A stretch of 64,000 bases of DNA, taken from Symbiodolus clandestinus. GTDB taxonomy: Bacteria; Pseudomonadota; Gammaproteobacteria; Enterobacterales; G038960095. The stretch spans positions 496,001 to 560,000 of the forward strand of contig CP152425.1 in the NCBI GenBank assembly GCA_038960095.1, in the 5' to 3' direction. A model generated the notes under the pieces. The model did not search any database. It was not told the origin of the DNA and was given only the letters and a program-made list of their open reading frames with translations. Made by a program: the position numbers and the translations under genes. Below are positions 24,979-34,566 of the stretch, in pieces (positions within the stretch are counted from its first letter, which is position 1; the number at the start of each line of letters is the position of its first letter).

Positions 24979-27826
24979 TACAAATTAAAGCTTGATACTG
25001 CTGCTGTAATTTCTGTTGATCAGCCAAACAACGTACTAAGCGTTCTCGCTCTTGATCAACCACTGCTTGAGGAGCTCGGCTAACAAAAGCTTGATCAGCC
25101 AGCTTAGTTTGCAGTTTTTTCTGCTCCTCAGCCAGTTTTTGTAGAGCACGACTTAACCGCTCCAATTCGGCTTGTCGTCCCGAACTCTCTTCTAAAGGCA
25201 ATAACACCTCGACCTGATCAATCAAACGACTCACTGCCAAAGGAGCCTGCTCATTAGCCTCTAAGAACGTAACGTAAGTCACTTTTGCTAAATTATTTAT
25301 CCACTGACTATTATCAACAAAACACTGTTTTTGCTGATCAGTGAGGTGACGCAGCAGCAGCGCCACTTTCTGATTAGGTGGCAACTGCCTTTCAGCACGC
25401 AACTGACGTATGCCGTTAACCAGAGACTGTATCCAAGATACCGTTTCTAATGCTTGACTATCGATACTTTCTGGCTGATAAACAGGATAAGGCTGCAACA
25501 TAATGCTCTCACCTGCCAGTGGCATCACCTTTTTTAAGGCTAACCAGATAGTTTCAGTAACGAAAGGCATAAGAGGATGAGCCAGTCGTAACACCACCTC
25601 TAAGATCTGTAATAAAGTATACCGCGTCATCTGCTGGCGTCCTTTATCCTCATGGCTTAGCTGTCCCTTAGCAATCTCTAAATACCAATCACAAAATGTT
25701 TCCCAAACAAAGTTATAGATAACGCTACATAAACGATCGAAACGATATTGCTCAAAGGCCAGGTGGCATTGCTGCACCGTCTCTTGTAGCATGCTAATAA
25801 TCCAGCGGTCAGCCAGTGATGGAGCTACCTGCGCAGGCAGTCGGCAATCCTCACCCTCAACCTTGAGTAATACAAATCGACTAGCATTCCACAATTTATT
25901 ACAGAAGTTTCGATACCCAACTAAACGCTGCTGATCCCAATGAATATCTCGTCCATGACAAGCCAGTGCTGCCAAGGTAAAACGTAAAGCGTCGGTTCCA
26001 TGAGCAGCAATCCCACTCGGAAATTGCCGTTGAGTCCGTTGGCGAATTTGCTGTGCCTGCTGTGGCTGCATCAGACCCGTAGTCCGTTTAGCCAGTAAAT
26101 CCGGTAAGCTAATACCATCGATAAGATCTAAGGGATCAATCACATTTCCCTTCGATTTCGACATCTTCTGGCCCTGCTCATCCCGGATCAAACCAGTCAC
26201 ATAAACCTGCTTAAATGGCACCTGAGGCCTGCCAGTCTCATCTTTGAATAGGTAGGTGGTTAACATAATCATTCTAGCCACCCAAAAGAACAGGATATCA
26301 AAACCAGTGATCAATACTTGTGTCGGGTGGAAAGCCTGCAGCCGCTCTGTCTGCTGTGGCCAACCTAAAGAAGAGAAGCTCCATAAGGCTGAAGAGAACC
26401 AGGTATCCAATACATCTTCATCTTGGCGTAATGAAAGGTTTGCAGACAGTTGATAATGCTGGCGTACCGCTGCTTCATCCGTTCCAACGTAAACACTACC
26501 TTGATCATCATACCAAGCGGGAATTCGATGCCCCCACCATAATTGACGAGAGATACACCAATCTTGCAGATCATTCATCCAAGCAAAGTAGAGATTTTCA
26601 TACTGTTGAGGGATAAACTGGATATCTCCACGCTGCACCACCTCAATGGCTGTCGAAGCCAGAGCTTTTACACGAACATACCACTGATCAGTTAATAAGG
26701 GCTCTATCGGCACCCCACTACGATCGCCATGCGGAATAGCAGATTGATGCGGCTGCACCTGTTCGAGATACCCCAATGCCTGCAGATCCGTTAATACTTG
26801 CTGACGAAGCGGTTGGAGACCCAAACCCTGATAAGCAGGGGGCATAGGCGCTGTTAGCACCGGATGAGGCGCTCCTGCGCTGGTAAATACTTCGGCTTGC
26901 TCTCGTAAAGTGATTTGCGGAGTCAATAAATTAATCAGTGGTAGCTGGTGGCGCTGCCCTATTGCATAATCGGCAAAATCGTGAGCCGGGGTAATTTTAA
27001 CCACGCCGGTCCCAAAATCAGGATCCACCGTACTATCAGCAATAATAGGGATCAGCCGATCCACTAATGGCACCCGCAGTTGTTGGCCAATTAACGCTCG
27101 ATAGCGCTCATCCTCAGGATGTACCGCGACGGCAACATCACCTAACAGCGTCTCTGGCCGAGTCGTCGCCACCAATAAATGATCGCAAGTCACTGACAGC
27201 TGGCCATTTGACGCCAGAGGATAACGCAAAGTCCACAACTGGCCAGACGTCGGAATGTTTTCAACCTCTAAATCAGAAATTGCCGTCTGTAATTTCGGAT
27301 CCCAATTGACCAAACGCTTTCCACGATAAAGTAAATTATCGCGATAGAGGCGAATAAATACCGTTTGCACCGCTGCTGATAAGCTGGGATCAAGGGTAAA
27401 GCACTCAGTTTGCCAATCGACTGAATTACCTAACCGCCGCATCTGTTGAGTGATGGTGTTACCTGATTCCCTCTTCCATTGCCATACCTTTTGCACGAAG
27501 GCTTCACGACCATAATCATGGCGACTTTTTTGCTCGTTAGCCGCCAATTGACGTTCAACCACCATTTGAGTGGCGATCCCCGCATGGTCAGTACCCACTT
27601 GCCACAAACAGTTGCTGCCTTGCATTCGGTGATACCGTATCAGCGCATCCATCAATGTTTGTTGAAACGCATGGCCCATATGAAGGGTACCCGTCACATT
27701 CGGCGGTGGGATCACAATACAATAGCTATTTTTTTGTGGATTGGCTGCTGGTCTAAAATAACCATTAGCCTCCCATCGATAGTACAGATTCCGCTCAATA
27801 GATTTAGGGTTATAAGTTTTTTCCAT
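24959..27826 (-). CDS. valS: Valyl-tRNA synthetase
   Basis: ValRS charges tRNA-Val and edits threonine. Starting at MEKTYNPKSIERNLYYRW gives 955 residues, close to E. coli (951). The HIGH-type motif is PPPNVTGTLHMGHAF, the KMSKS motif is GQKMSKSKGNVIDP, the editing domain includes TTRPETLLGDVAVAVHPED, and the C-terminal coiled-coil arm is present. The start overlaps the holC end by 17 bases; two Met codons upstream are less likely. In E. coli pepA-holC-valS are adjacent; here holC-valS survive together while pepA lies 7.5 kb away. Confidence 0.97.
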   Translation of the reverse strand: MEKTYNPKSIERNLYYRWEANGYFRPAANPQKNSYCIVIPPPNVTGTLHMGHAFQQTLMDALIRYHRMQGSNCLWQVGTDHAGIATQMVVERQLAANEQKSRHDYGREAFVQKVWQWKRESGNTITQQMRRLGNSVDWQTECFTLDPSLSAAVQTVFIRLYRDNLLYRGKRLVNWDPKLQTAISDLEVENIPTSGQLWTLRYPLASNGQLSVTCDHLLVATTRPETLLGDVAVAVHPEDERYRALIGQQLRVPLVDRLIPIIADSTVDPDFGTGVVKITPAHDFADYAIGQRHQLPLINLLTPQITLREQAEVFTSAGAPHPVLTAPMPPAYQGLGLQPLRQQVLTDLQALGYLEQVQPHQSAIPHGDRSGVPIEPLLTDQWYVRVKALASTAIEVVQRGDIQFIPQQYENLYFAWMNDLQDWCISRQLWWGHRIPAWYDDQGSVYVGTDEAAVRQHYQLSANLSLRQDEDVLDTWFSSALWSFSSLGWPQQTERLQAFHPTQVLITGFDILFFWVARMIMLTTYLFKDETGRPQVPFKQVYVTGLIRDEQGQKMSKSKGNVIDPLDLIDGISLPDLLAKRTTGLMQPQQAQQIRQRTQRQFPSGIAAHGTDALRFTLAALACHGRDIHWDQQRLVGYRNFCNKLWNASRFVLLKVEGEDCRLPAQVAPSLADRWIISMLQETVQQCHLAFEQYRFDRLCSVIYNFVWETFCDWYLEIAKGQLSHEDKGRQQMTRYTLLQILEVVLRLAHPLMPFVTETIWLALKKVMPLAGESIMLQPYPVYQPESIDSQALETVSWIQSLVNGIRQLRAERQLPPNQKVALLLRHLTDQQKQCFVDNSQWINNLAKVTYVTFLEANEQAPLAVSRLIDQVEVLLPLEESSGRQAELERLSRALQKLAEEQKKLQTKLADQAFVSRAPQAVVDQERERLVRCLADQQKLQQQYQALICISHDII

Positions 27827-28289
27827 GCTCATCATTGTTGACTGCGGGTGAAGGTTCAGCCATTATCAACTCAAAATTGGCTTTACGGTAAGCTTGATAG
27901 CGCCGGCGAGCCTGCTGCTTACGTTGAGGATCTAGCGGCACAAAATCAATAATCTGGGAAAAATGAGAAACAAATTCAGGTATTTCAGGCAGTAGCGTAA
28001 TTAACAGCACCCTTCCGCCACTACGGGGTTGTTGAGGCCAATGGATCACCACAGGCGCCACCAAGTGCCAATTCTCTCCGGCTAAAGCGTGTGGCACAAA
28101 TCGTTGAGGGGGTAGGCACCACAATGCTTCATCCAAACGGTACGCTTGGGCTTCGTCGATACAAGCCAGCAACAAACGTTGGTTCGTCTGCCATAAAGAA
28201 GCCGCAAAATCACAGGCCATCTGCTCCTCAGGAGATAGCCCATTATCTGTCGATTCAGTGGTCAATGAATAGAAAGTTACCGTCGGCAT
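27810..28289 (-). CDS. holC: DNA polymerase III chi subunit
   Basis: Chi links the clamp loader to SSB on single-stranded DNA. The 159-residue protein starts MPTVTFYSL and keeps the family pattern: AASLWQTNQRLLLACIDEAQ, LDEALWCLPPQRFVPHAL, PVVIHWP and the C-terminal RKQQARRRYQAYRKANFEL. The start at 28289 was chosen to match the family. Because the pepA-side insertion separates it from its usual upstream gene, it must be transcribed from a promoter in the 270 bases before the first repeat-family gene, read in the opposite direction. Confidence 0.92.
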   Translation of the reverse strand: MPTVTFYSLTTESTDNGLSPEEQMACDFAASLWQTNQRLLLACIDEAQAYRLDEALWCLPPQRFVPHALAGENWHLVAPVVIHWPQQPRSGGRVLLITLLPEIPEFVSHFSQIIDFVPLDPQRKQQARRRYQAYRKANFELIMAEPSPAVNNDEHGKNL

Positions 28290-28509
28290 AGCGTAGTATA
28301 CCATATCTCATGGCATTTGCTAAATCATCCTATCCTTATATCTAAACTGCTAAACTGTGGACACCATTAGGCAGAAAGTAAGTTGCAGAAAGCCTCATCT
28401 AATAAGCTATTCAGCTGAGTTCCGAATCCACACCGGAAAAATGGCAAGCATTGCACGAATTCTCTTATTCTGCTGATTTTTTTATACCGATAAAATTCAT
28501 TAAAAAATC

Positions 28510-28539
28510 TTAACAAAATATTTACAAATCCGGTAGAAT
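28510..28539 (+). promoter_or_regulatory. Candidate sigma-70 promoter of paralogue 1
   Basis: TTAACA and TAGAAT are separated by 18 bases. The same pair with the same spacing precedes paralogue 2 in an otherwise partly diverged upstream region, which supports function. Confidence 0.55.
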
Positions 28540-28575
28540 ATTCATTATAAGTGGCTTATACGGAACATTAATATT

Positions 28576-31224
28576 GTGATTAGCAATCAAAAAATTAATA
28601 CTGTTAAACCTAAACAACATCGTATTTTAAAAACCAATCGCTACTTAAAGCGTTTGCTTAAAAAACTTAGAAAAAGACTGGCCCGTCGCTGGCAAGAAAT
28701 GCCGTTTATTCGGCATAATGTAGTTAAGGATAACTCAAACTTGAAAAACAGACTGCATACGTCCCATAAAAAAACAGAACATCGCAGGGTTTCAACCGCA
28801 GAAGAAGACAAAATCTCCCGAGTTAAACCTTTTAAAGTTCGTAGCCAATGCTCTGCCCTAAATATTAACCAAGATTTCATCGCTCTAAGAAAATCTCCTC
28901 CACTAAAAAATTTTTCTTTCCTAATGAAACCCATGAGGATTTTCACGCTAAGCCGTTTAATCTGTGAATTACCCGTATTAACCAAAACCTTTTATTATTC
29001 AGCAGAATCTATCCAAAAATCCAGAACAAGACCAATCGTAACAACAAATACCGGCATTTCTGCATATATCCCTGAGTACAAATACGAACATACTGATTTT
29101 CATAATAAACGACAATCGATTACACTCTTTAATCCTGATAGCACCATTCACCCTTATTTTTATTTTGTAAAAAAATATCCTTTGTTTAAAATAATTTCAT
29201 TCAATAAATCTATAAAACCTGAAGACAGAGGAATGAATTTATACTCACTCCATAAACCTTCTTATAATAACTTATCTAAAACATATTTTGACGATATAAT
29301 GCAGAAAATTGACAACTCAACTGCTGACCTCTTTAAATTAAAAGAGGATGCTAAAAAATTAAAAAAACATTTAAAAAAATCAGAGAGTAGTCAACAAGAA
29401 ACCAAATGTTTTATCCGTCAACTACAAGATCTAGAAAAAACAGCAATACAAATTGAATCCTGCAGAATTCAAGCCATTAAGGCTATTAAAAATATTGATC
29501 TAAACTCAAAAGATAGCAAAGGAAAAACTCTTGCTCACTATTTAGCTAAGCGTGGTGATTTTTCACTCTTACAATCACTCATATTGTGTGAAGGATTGAA
29601 TCCATTTATTAAAGATAACCAAGGTTTTTTACCTAAAGATATTGCAAACAATAATAGACTTAATATAACAAAAAAACACATGAAAGAAACACAAAATTTT
29701 CTTAGTGATTTAGAACTAGAAAATTTTAAAATTTACCCTAAAAATCCGAAATCTTCAACTACGCTTACTATTGATACGAGAAATTTTTTCATGCCAACAT
29801 CAAACTCATCTAAATCTAGTTCTTCAAACTGCGGGCTTTTTTCACGATCTTATATAAATCAGGATCTAATAGATATAATGAATGATAATAAAAATGATTT
29901 TTATAATATAAATCATTTATGCAAAAAATATATATTCGAAAAACCGCCTGTAAATTTCAAAGATATTTGTAACACTGCTATTAAATCCGACCAACCTTTT
30001 TATCTTTTAATAATACTAACTAACTTTGAAAATTCTGCGAAAAATTCCAACAAAGAAGATTATAAAGAAACACCACTTATTGCAGCCATCCACAGTAAAA
30101 AACTTTATCCATTTGCTATGTTGTTACATCTTAAATTCAGAGAATTACATCCAGATTATCAAATAGATGATGAAAATATATTCGATATAGCAAATAGATT
30201 AGAGGAAAGCTTCTATATATTATTACTAGGAATGAAAAACAAAAAATCAATAAACAGCATAGATTATCAAAAACACAAAAAAATTTCACATCTAAAAGAA
30301 AAAATCAACCTTATAATAGAACTATCATTACTAAAAGACTCATATCATTCAATTGAATCAAAAATTAAAAAATTAAAAGACAAGATGGATGATGAATTTT
30401 TTTCGTGTTATCCATGGTATAAATTAAATTCAAAAAATACAAAAAACACAGAAATGAGCAAAGAAAATTATCAAAATATCCTGGAATTAAAATCGTATGT
30501 TGAAACAAGTACCAATAAAATTGAAGAAGAATTAAAAAATTTAAAGAAAGAATTCCTAGAAATATGTGAATTAACAGTTCAGGATATAAAAAATATTAAA
30601 ACAACCAATATTCCCTCTGAGCACCCAACCAACCAAAATATGATAAACAATCATACAACAAACAATATTTATCCTGCCCCCCCCTTATCGCATGCTCCGC
30701 AGAGTAGTTCTCAGACTGGTCACCCAACCAGCCAAAATATAATAAACAATCATACAACAAACAATATTTATCCTGCTCCCCCCTTATCGCATGCTCCGCA
30801 GAGTAGTTCTCAGACTGGCCACCCAACCGGCCAAAATATAATAAACAATCATACAACAAACAATATTTATCCTGTCCCCCCCTTATCGCATGCTCCGCAG
30901 AGTAGTTCTCAGACTGGTCACCCAACCGGCCAAAATATAATAAACAATCATACAACAAACAATATTTATCCTAACCCTCTCTTATCACATGCTCCGCAGA
31001 GCAGTTCTCAGACTGGTTATCCAACCGGCCGAAATCTAACAAATGCTCTCGCTTCCTATCATCCCCAAAGTAGCCATCAAGCCAGTCAATCAACAACTGA
31101 TCAGCAATACTTATCACTTAGCTCAAATCATTCGCCTGCTTTTCGAAGTGAACAATCTATCTCTCAAGAACCCCAAAACATCAACTCAATTCCCAATCTT
31201 ATAAACCTATCCACTTCATTTTAG
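28576..31224 (+). CDS. Ankyrin/low-complexity repeat protein, paralogue 1
   Basis: No named family is recognised. The 882-residue chain has: a strongly basic N-terminus (NRYLKRLLKKLRKRLARRW near 18-36); a region to about 200 shared with the two neighbours; a coiled coil near 240-305; ankyrin-like repeats with DSKGKTLAHYLAKRGD and PFIKDNQGFLPKDIANN near 310-365 and weaker ones to about 560; a second coiled coil near 575-680; and four 33-residue repeats ending the chain. The start is GTG where the others have ATG; the ribosome site is weak. Coding DNA is much more AT-rich than flanking genes. No signal peptide is visible. An effector role is inferred from architecture. A tail shared with the other copies lies beyond the stop. 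Confidence 0.85.
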   Translation: MISNQKINTVKPKQHRILKTNRYLKRLLKKLRKRLARRWQEMPFIRHNVVKDNSNLKNRLHTSHKKTEHRRVSTAEEDKISRVKPFKVRSQCSALNINQDFIALRKSPPLKNFSFLMKPMRIFTLSRLICELPVLTKTFYYSAESIQKSRTRPIVTTNTGISAYIPEYKYEHTDFHNKRQSITLFNPDSTIHPYFYFVKKYPLFKIISFNKSIKPEDRGMNLYSLHKPSYNNLSKTYFDDIMQKIDNSTADLFKLKEDAKKLKKHLKKSESSQQETKCFIRQLQDLEKTAIQIESCRIQAIKAIKNIDLNSKDSKGKTLAHYLAKRGDFSLLQSLILCEGLNPFIKDNQGFLPKDIANNNRLNITKKHMKETQNFLSDLELENFKIYPKNPKSSTTLTIDTRNFFMPTSNSSKSSSSNCGLFSRSYINQDLIDIMNDNKNDFYNINHLCKKYIFEKPPVNFKDICNTAIKSDQPFYLLIILTNFENSAKNSNKEDYKETPLIAAIHSKKLYPFAMLLHLKFRELHPDYQIDDENIFDIANRLEESFYILLLGMKNKKSINSIDYQKHKKISHLKEKINLIIELSLLKDSYHSIESKIKKLKDKMDDEFFSCYPWYKLNSKNTKNTEMSKENYQNILELKSYVETSTNKIEEELKNLKKEFLEICELTVQDIKNIKTTNIPSEHPTNQNMINNHTTNNIYPAPPLSHAPQSSSQTGHPTSQNIINNHTTNNIYPAPPLSHAPQSSSQTGHPTGQNIINNHTTNNIYPVPPLSHAPQSSSQTGHPTGQNIINNHTTNNIYPNPLLSHAPQSSSQTGYPTGRNLTNALASYHPQSSHQASQSTTDQQYLSLSSNHSPAFRSEQSISQEPQNINSIPNLINLSTSF
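30622..31017 (+). repeat. Four 99-base tandem repeats in paralogue 1
   Basis: Units start at 30622, 30721, 30820 and 30919, with a partial fifth from 31018. Each encodes 33 residues such as NQNMINNHTTNNIYPAPPL followed by SHAPQSSSQTG. Units are nearly identical and contain C runs of six to eight bases. Confidence 0.95.
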
Positions 31225-31238
31225 GTCGGTTTTTCATA

Positions 31239-31310
31239 AATCGCTGTGACTTCCCTGTCGTACCAGCCATATTGACTACCGTATTAAACAGAGATACCAG
31301 AAATTCCTAG
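31239..31310 (+). pseudogene. Detached C-terminal tail of paralogue 1
   Basis: Twenty-four codons, NRCDFPVVPAILTTVLNRDT then a few more and TAG, match the end of paralogue 3 (NRCDFPVTPTILTTELNRGT). They lie after the paralogue 1 stop and in a different frame, so paralogue 1 has lost this tail by a frameshift and stop. Confidence 0.75.
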
Positions 31311-31332
31311 TGTTGAGTTAAGCGTTAACACT

Positions 31333-31406
31333 AGCTCGATTGAGCAGAAATTGCATCAACAGTGCCGCAGGACAACCCTCTGTGCCTTTCATTTTACCAC
31401 TTCGCC
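31333..31406 (-). pseudogene. Duplicated 3' end of pepA, oldest copy
   Basis: About 74 bases match the last codons of pepA (35865-35941) with several differences. This piece trails paralogue 1 exactly as pepA trails paralogue 3. Confidence 0.8.
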
Positions 31407-31448
31407 TATTCTTCCGATTTTATACCGATAAAGTTCATTGAAAAAATC

Positions 31449-31478
31449 TTAACAAAACTCTTATAAATTCGGTAGAAT
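31449..31478 (+). promoter_or_regulatory. Candidate sigma-70 promoter of paralogue 2
   Basis: TTAACA and TAGAAT with 18-base spacing, matching paralogue 1 in sequence and position relative to the start codon. Confidence 0.55.
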
Positions 31479-31515
31479 ATTTGATAGTAAGTGGCTTACA
31501 TAGATCATTAATATT

Positions 31516-33366
31516 ATGATTAATAATAAAAATACTGTTAAACCTAAACAACGTCGTATCTTAAAAACCAATTACTACCTAAAGCGTTTGCTTAAAAAAC
31601 TTAGAAAAAGACTGGTCCGCCGCTGGCAAGAAATGCCGTTTATTCGACCTAATCAGCCTGAAGGAAATTCAAACTTAAAAAAGAAGCTGCATACGTCACC
31701 TAAAAAAATACAACATCGCACGGTTTCAACCACAGAAGAAGATAAAATTTCTCGAGTTAAAAGTTTTAAAGTTCGTAGCCAATGCTCTGACCTAAATATT
31801 AATCAAGATTTTATCACTCTAAAAAAAACTCCTCCACTAAAAAATTTTTCTGCCCTAATAAAACCTATGAGGATTTTTACGCTAAGCCATTTAATCTGTA
31901 GATTACCCATATTAACGAAAATCTTTTATTATTCAGAAAAATCTATCCAAAAATCCAGAACAAGACCAATCGTAACAATAAATACAGGTCTCTCTGCATA
32001 TATCCCTGAGCATAAATATGAATATACTTATTTTCATAATAAACGAAGATCGATTTCACGCTTTAATCCTGATAGAATCATTCACCCTTATTTTGATTTT
32101 GTAAAAAAATATCCTTTATTTAAAAAAAATTCATTCAATAAATCCATAAAGCCTGAAGACAGCGAAAGGAATTTACACTCATTCCATAAATCTTCTGATA
32201 ATAACTTATCTAAAACCTGTTTGGACAATATAATGCAGACAATTAACAACTCAACTGCTGAAATCTTTAAAATAAAAGAGGCTGCTAAAAAATTTAAAAA
32301 AGATTTAGAAAACTCAGAGAATAATCAACAAAAAACCGAATATCTTATCCATCAACTACAAGATCTAGAAAAAGAAGTAATAAAAATTGAATCTCTTAGA
32401 ATTCAAGCCATGACGGATATTATAAATACTGATCGAAACTCAAAAGATAGTGAAGGAAAAACTCTTGCTCACCATTTAGCTGAATATGGTGATTATTCAC
32501 TCTTAAGTTATCTCATAACATTTAGATACTTGGATCCATTTATTAAAGATAACCAAGGTTTTTTACCTAAAGATATTGCAAACAATAATCGACTTGGTAT
32601 AACACAAGGACACATGAAAGCAACGCAAGAATTTTTTAGCCTTTTAACGCCTGAAAATTTTAAAATTGATCCTGAAAATCCGCCATCTCCACTTACTCTT
32701 GACATTGACACGAGAGATTATTTTATGCCAAAATCACATTCATCTAAACCTGCTTCTTCAAAAGAAGGATCTTTTCCAAACCCCCCTAAAAATGGTGATC
32801 TAATAAAACTAATAGAGGAAAATAAAAATGATGTTCTGGAAATAAAGCATTTATGCGAAAAATATATATTCAAAACCCCGCCTATAAATTTCAAAGATGT
32901 TTGTAACAGTGCTATTATGTACGATCAACCTTTTTATCTTTCTCTAATACTACATAACTATAATACTTGGCTTCCAAGAAACAATACAAATGATTTTAAA
33001 GAAACACCTATTATTAGGGCTCTCCGCAGTGAAAAAATTTATCCATTTGCTATGTTGTTATATTTTAAGAAACCAAAAGAATTACATCTAAAGTATCAAA
33101 TAGATGATGAAGATGTATTTGATATGGCAAATAACTCAAGGAAAAGCTTCCATGTATTCTTATTAGCAATGAAAAAAAAAGATCTACTAAAAAATATAAA
33201 TGATGAAAAGCATGACAAAATTTCACATTTAAAAGAAAAAATTAACCTTATAATAGAAACACAATTACTAGATGACCTATATAACTCAATTACATTAAAA
33301 TTTCACAAATTAAGGGAAACTCTAGATAATTTAGGTTATGATGAAGATGAATGTTTAACTAAATAA
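31516..33366 (+). CDS. Ankyrin repeat protein, paralogue 2 (interrupted)
   Basis: The 616-residue frame matches paralogue 1 along its length: basic start with YYLKRLLKKLRKRLVRRW, shared region to about 200, coiled coil, ankyrin-like DSEGKTLAHHLAEYGDYS and PFIKDNQGFLPKDIANN near 310-365, and the DDEDVFDMANN region. It ends at TAA (33364-33366), but the same frame continues for about 286 more codons that match the C-terminal half of paralogue 1 and the repeat tail. So a single nonsense mutation splits the gene. The truncated product would keep the ankyrin part without the repeat tail. Function unknown; AT-rich codon use. Confidence 0.8.
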   Translation: MINNKNTVKPKQRRILKTNYYLKRLLKKLRKRLVRRWQEMPFIRPNQPEGNSNLKKKLHTSPKKIQHRTVSTTEEDKISRVKSFKVRSQCSDLNINQDFITLKKTPPLKNFSALIKPMRIFTLSHLICRLPILTKIFYYSEKSIQKSRTRPIVTINTGLSAYIPEHKYEYTYFHNKRRSISRFNPDRIIHPYFDFVKKYPLFKKNSFNKSIKPEDSERNLHSFHKSSDNNLSKTCLDNIMQTINNSTAEIFKIKEAAKKFKKDLENSENNQQKTEYLIHQLQDLEKEVIKIESLRIQAMTDIINTDRNSKDSEGKTLAHHLAEYGDYSLLSYLITFRYLDPFIKDNQGFLPKDIANNNRLGITQGHMKATQEFFSLLTPENFKIDPENPPSPLTLDIDTRDYFMPKSHSSKPASSKEGSFPNPPKNGDLIKLIEENKNDVLEIKHLCEKYIFKTPPINFKDVCNSAIMYDQPFYLSLILHNYNTWLPRNNTNDFKETPIIRALRSEKIYPFAMLLYFKKPKELHLKYQIDDEDVFDMANNSRKSFHVFLLAMKKKDLLKNINDEKHDKISHLKEKINLIIETQLLDDLYNSITLKFHKLRETLDNLGYDEDECLTK

Positions 33367-33767
33367 CAAAAATATTCACAGATCATAGAATTAAAGTCAT
33401 CTATTGAAACAACTACTAATGAAATTGAAGAAAAATTACAAAATTTAAAGAATGAGTTCATACAAATATGTAAATCACCCACTCAGGATATAAAAAATCT
33501 TAAGACAACTAACCCTTTATATTCCCCTGTTTATAATCCCCTTTTATCGCATACTTCACAGAGTAATTTTCAAACTGAGCACCCAATCTACCAAAATCCA
33601 ATAAACCATCTTTATAATCCCCATCCCCAACCGTATGCTTTCCAGGGAACTCCTCAGGCTAACGCTAATCTAACCCACCAAAATCCAATAAACTATTTCT
33701 ATGGTTCCCATTCCCAATCGTATACTTACCAGGGAAATTTTCAGACTAACACTAACCCAATCCCACC

Positions 33768-34172
33768 AAATCTTCAGACTACGTACCCAAATCCACAATC
33801 GTACCCTTACCAGGGAAATTTTCAGACTAACGCTAACCCAATCCCATCAAATCTTCAGACTACGTACCCAAATCCACAATCGTATACTTTCCAAGGAACT
33901 CCTCAGACTAACACTAACCCAATCCCACCAAATCTTCAGACTACGTACCCAAATCCACAATCGTACCCTTACCAGGGAAATTTTCAGACTAACGCTAACC
34001 CAATCCCATCAAATCTTCAGACTACGTACCCAAATCCACAATCGTATACTTTCCAAGGAACTCCTCAGACTAACACTAACCCAATCCCACCAAATCTTCA
34101 GACTACGTACCCAAATCCACAATCGTACCCTTACCAGGGACATCCTCAGGCTAGCGCTAACCTACCCCCCAC
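33768..34172 (+). repeat. Five 81-base tandem repeats in paralogue 2
   Basis: Units start at 33768, 33849, 33930, 34011 and 34092. Each encodes 27 residues around NLQTTYPNPQSYPYQGNFQT. Alternate units resemble each other more, suggesting duplication of a 162-base pair of units. Confidence 0.93.
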
Positions 34173-34180
34173 CCCCCCCC
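34165..34180 (+). repeat. Poly-C tract C6-A-C9 at a frame switch
   Basis: Six C, one A and nine C occur where paralogue 3 has a normal CCA-ACC-CCC-CAA sequence. The paralogue 2 reading frame leaves the conserved tail at this tract. Confidence 0.9.
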
Positions 34181-34317
34181 TCAAATCTACCGCATACTCT
34201 CGCTTCCCACCAAGATCCCCAGAGTAGCCATCAAGTCAGTCACTCAACAAATCGCTGTGACTTCCCTGTCACTCCAACTATTTTAACGACCGAATTAAAC
34301 AGAGGTACCGGAAATCC

Positions 34318-34505
34318 CTAGCGCTGACACTTAGCTCGATTGAGCAGAAATTGCATCAACAGCGCCACAGGACGACCCGTTGCGCCTTTCATTTTACCAC
34401 TTCGCCAAGCTGTCCCGGCAATATCGAGGTGAGCCCAAGGATAGGCTTTGGTAAAATTCGATAAAAAGCAGCCAGCAACAAGGGTACCAGCGTTCCGAGC
34501 ACCAA
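34318..34505 (-). pseudogene. Duplicated 3' end of pepA, recent copy
   Basis: About 188 bases are nearly identical to the end of pepA and encode AGCFLSNFTKAYPWAHLDIA and the true C-terminus LLMQFLLNRAKCQR. Similarity stops near 34505, just before the paralogue 3 upstream sequence. No start or promoter of its own is seen. Confidence 0.93.
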
Positions 34506-34566
34506 ATTCACACCGGAAAAACAGTAGAATGTTCAGTATAGGTGACTTATACTGAACATTAATATT

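Larger units (their letters stand above)
33367..34321 (+). pseudogene. 3' part of paralogue 2 after the TAA
   Basis: Continuing in the same frame after the stop gives QKYSQIIELKSSIETTTNEI, the second coiled coil, and a Pro/Gln/Asn/Thr-rich repeat tail. After a C-rich tract the frame ends at TAG 34225-34227. The shared tail NRCDFPVTPTILTTELNRGT is present to TAG 34319-34321 but in the next frame. Length without the TAA would be about 903 residues. Confidence 0.8.

Noticed and set aside
30596..30958. Minus-strand 120-codon repeat frame opposite paralogue 1
   Set aside because: It is open only because the 99-base plus-strand repeats lack stops on the other strand; no start signal and no family.
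30622..31017. Direct repeats as a possible CRISPR array
   Set aside because: Units are contiguous 99-base coding repeats without unique spacers and stay in frame within a gene.
33701..34321. 206-codon plus-strand frame over paralogue 2 repeats
   Set aside because: The repeats are read in the wrong frame; only its last ~45 codons match the conserved tail, which I describe under paralogue 2.
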